Both the position numbers and the translations under genes were made by a program. Positions 5,893 through 6,444 of a stretch of 6,444 nucleotides of DNA are shown here, in pieces. Position 1 is the stretch's first letter. Every line of letters begins with the position of its first letter. The notes beneath the pieces are model-generated. The model was not told the DNA's origin, did no database searches, and saw only the letters and a list, made by a program, of their open reading frames with translations. Origin of the DNA: JBAVQS01 sp049694275 (lineage in GTDB: Bacteria > Chloroflexota > Anaerolineae > UBA4142 > SHND01); assembly GCA_049694275.1 (NCBI GenBank), contig JBAVQS010000233.1, forward strand, positions 1 through 6,444, in the 5' to 3' direction.

Positions 5893-5936
5893 TTCACAAC
5901 AATAACACCCGTTCTTCACGAGATCTTCACAACTTG
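5893..5936 (+). promoter_or_regulatory. Four 11-bp-phased TTCAC-type direct repeats
   Basis: TTCAC occurs at 5893, 5915 and 5926, and AACAC occupies the intervening register at 5904, so four units repeat every 11 bp. The array ends four bases before a -10 box at 5941 and covers the -35 position. This is the layout of a PhoB/OmpR-family response regulator acting as an activator; the TTCAC core also recalls actinobacterial PHO-box units. The regulator is not identified here. Confidence 0.5.
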
Positions 5937-5940
5937 GCGC

Positions 5941-5946
5941 TATAGT
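5941..5946 (+). promoter_or_regulatory. -10 box for the exported Met/Gly-rich protein
   Basis: TATAGT matches five of six consensus bases. No good -35 hexamer lies 16-18 bp upstream; the phased repeats occupy that position instead, which suggests activator dependence. Transcription would start near 5953, giving a leader of about 50 bases. Confidence 0.5.
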
Positions 5947-5962
5947 GTAGAAAGAAAATCAG

Positions 5963-5978
5963 TGTGAAACTGATCACA
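5963..5978. promoter_or_regulatory. CRP/FNR-family-like palindrome TGTGA-N6-TCACA
   Basis: TGTGAAACTGATCACA is a perfect match to the 5-6-5 CRP half-site pattern. It lies downstream of the predicted start of transcription and 23 bases before the ATG at 6002. In that place a bound regulator would tend to repress. The same bases could instead form a 5-bp RNA hairpin in the leader close to the ribosome site. Confidence 0.45.
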
Positions 5979-5987
5979 GCCTAAAAA

Positions 5988-5993
5988 GGAAGG
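5988..5993 (+). promoter_or_regulatory. Ribosome binding site of the exported protein
   Basis: GGAAGG within a purine-rich tract ends eight bases before the ATG at 6002 and supports that start. Confidence 0.75.
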
Positions 5994-6001
5994 AAACAGA
6001 A

Positions 6002-6444
6002 ATGAAACTCAAACTCATCCTTGCGCTCGGAATCGCCGTCGTCCTGGCTCTCGTACTCGGCGTTGGCGGCTGGTTTGCCTACACCGCCTATGCCCAGACA
6101 CCCACACCCCAAACCACCAACGGCTGGGGCAACTGCCACGACAACCAGGCGGTTTTTGACCTGCTCAAGACGAACGCGGCCGACCTCCAGGCTCAGCGCC
6201 AGGCCGGCAAGAGCCTGCTCAACATTGCAGCGGCCAAGGGCGTCGGCGAGCAAGCCCTGACCGATGCGCTCATGCAGAACGTTGACGCCATGCACACCCA
6301 GATGGAAAAAATCTACCCGGGCTTTGACGATACCCAGATGGACCAGGCCATGCGCACTCAGATTACCAGGGACCTCCGCGAAACCCAATACGGAACCATG
6401 ACCGATTTTCGCCTGTTTAGCACCTATGGCGGCATGATGGGCGG
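6002..6444 (+). CDS. Exported helical protein with Met/Gly motif, 3' end missing
   Basis: The reading frame runs off the right edge after 147 codons. Residues 1-31 are a signal peptide: KLK at the N-terminus, a hydrophobic core, and AYA at 29-31 as a likely signal peptidase I site before QTPTPQ. The mature part is predicted to be mostly helical. A QAGKSLLNIAAAKGV segment (67-81) resembles the GKTL-IA--KGV helices found in secreted proteins of Actinobacteria and Chloroflexota. One cysteine, C45, sits in GNCHDN. The visible part ends in GGMMG (143-147), the possible beginning of a Met/Gly-rich tail of the kind that can bind copper, but the rest is outside the window. It is divergent from the selenoprotein gene and has elaborate upstream control. 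I cannot name a family; comparison with DUF2680 or Spy/CpxP-like proteins would be sensible. Confidence 0.8.
   Translation, partial: MKLKLILALGIAVVLALVLGVGGWFAYTAYAQTPTPQTTNGWGNCHDNQAVFDLLKTNAADLQAQRQAGKSLLNIAAAKGVGEQALTDALMQNVDAMHTQMEKIYPGFDDTQMDQAMRTQITRDLRETQYGTMTDFRLFSTYGGMMG

Larger units (their letters stand above)
5642..6001. other. 360-base divergent regulatory region
   Basis: No gene is supported between the minus-strand selenoprotein and the plus-strand exported protein. The stretch holds the selenoprotein ribosome site (5653-5659), a palindrome (5747-5760), four phased repeats (5893-5936), a -10 box (5941-5946), a TGTGA-N6-TCACA palindrome (5963-5978) and the ribosome site of the exported protein (5988-5993). 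I could not find a convincing minus-strand promoter. Confidence 0.6.

Noticed and set aside
5981..6388. Minus-strand ORF of 135 codons opposite the exported protein
   Set aside because: It covers the ribosome site and signal peptide of the plus-strand gene, which has a good start and export signal.

Overview
The window is GC-rich (roughly 58-60% by eye) and bacterial. It is compatible with a Chloroflexota-type organism: a META-domain lipoprotein, a Met/Gly-rich exported protein, a short-form mannose-6-phosphate isomerase and a DUF1573-like anchored protein. That assignment is an impression from gene content, not a measurement. TGA serves as an ordinary stop for at least two recognisable genes here, so the genetic code is standard.

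Layout. Bases 1-180 are mostly non-coding, with two short inverted repeats and possibly the start of a minus-strand gene running off the left edge. A 48-codon single-span membrane protein (181-327, +) ends in a textbook intrinsic terminator. Two minus-strand genes follow, transcribed leftwards as a probable operon: a half-size ABC exporter (1432-3213) and class I mannose-6-phosphate isomerase (455-1402). A compact divergent promoter at 3202-3252, with overlapping -10 boxes, separates them from a plus-strand pair: a META-domain lipoprotein (3275-4249) and a DUF2461 protein (4252-4920), two bases apart.

The highlight is the minus-strand gene at 5117-5641. It looks like a 115-codon ORF ending in TGA. 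Reading through that TGA (5294-5296) gives 58 further codons that complete a DUF1573-like domain, ending at TAG and followed by a strong terminator. Immediately 3' of the TGA is a hairpin with a GGUCA loop. Its G and U lie at the same distance from the UGA as the essential loop bases of the E. coli fdhF SECIS. I call this gene an apparent selenoprotein: a membrane-anchored extracytoplasmic protein with a Cys-Sec pair and a Met/His cluster.

A 360-base regulatory region separates it from a divergent exported protein (6002 to the right edge). That region carries four 11-bp-phased TTCAC-type repeats upstream of a -10 box, as in PhoB/OmpR-family sites, and a perfect TGTGA-N6-TCACA palindrome in the predicted leader. 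The two divergent products are both extracytoplasmic and Met-containing. A shared envelope redox or metal role is possible, but this is inference.
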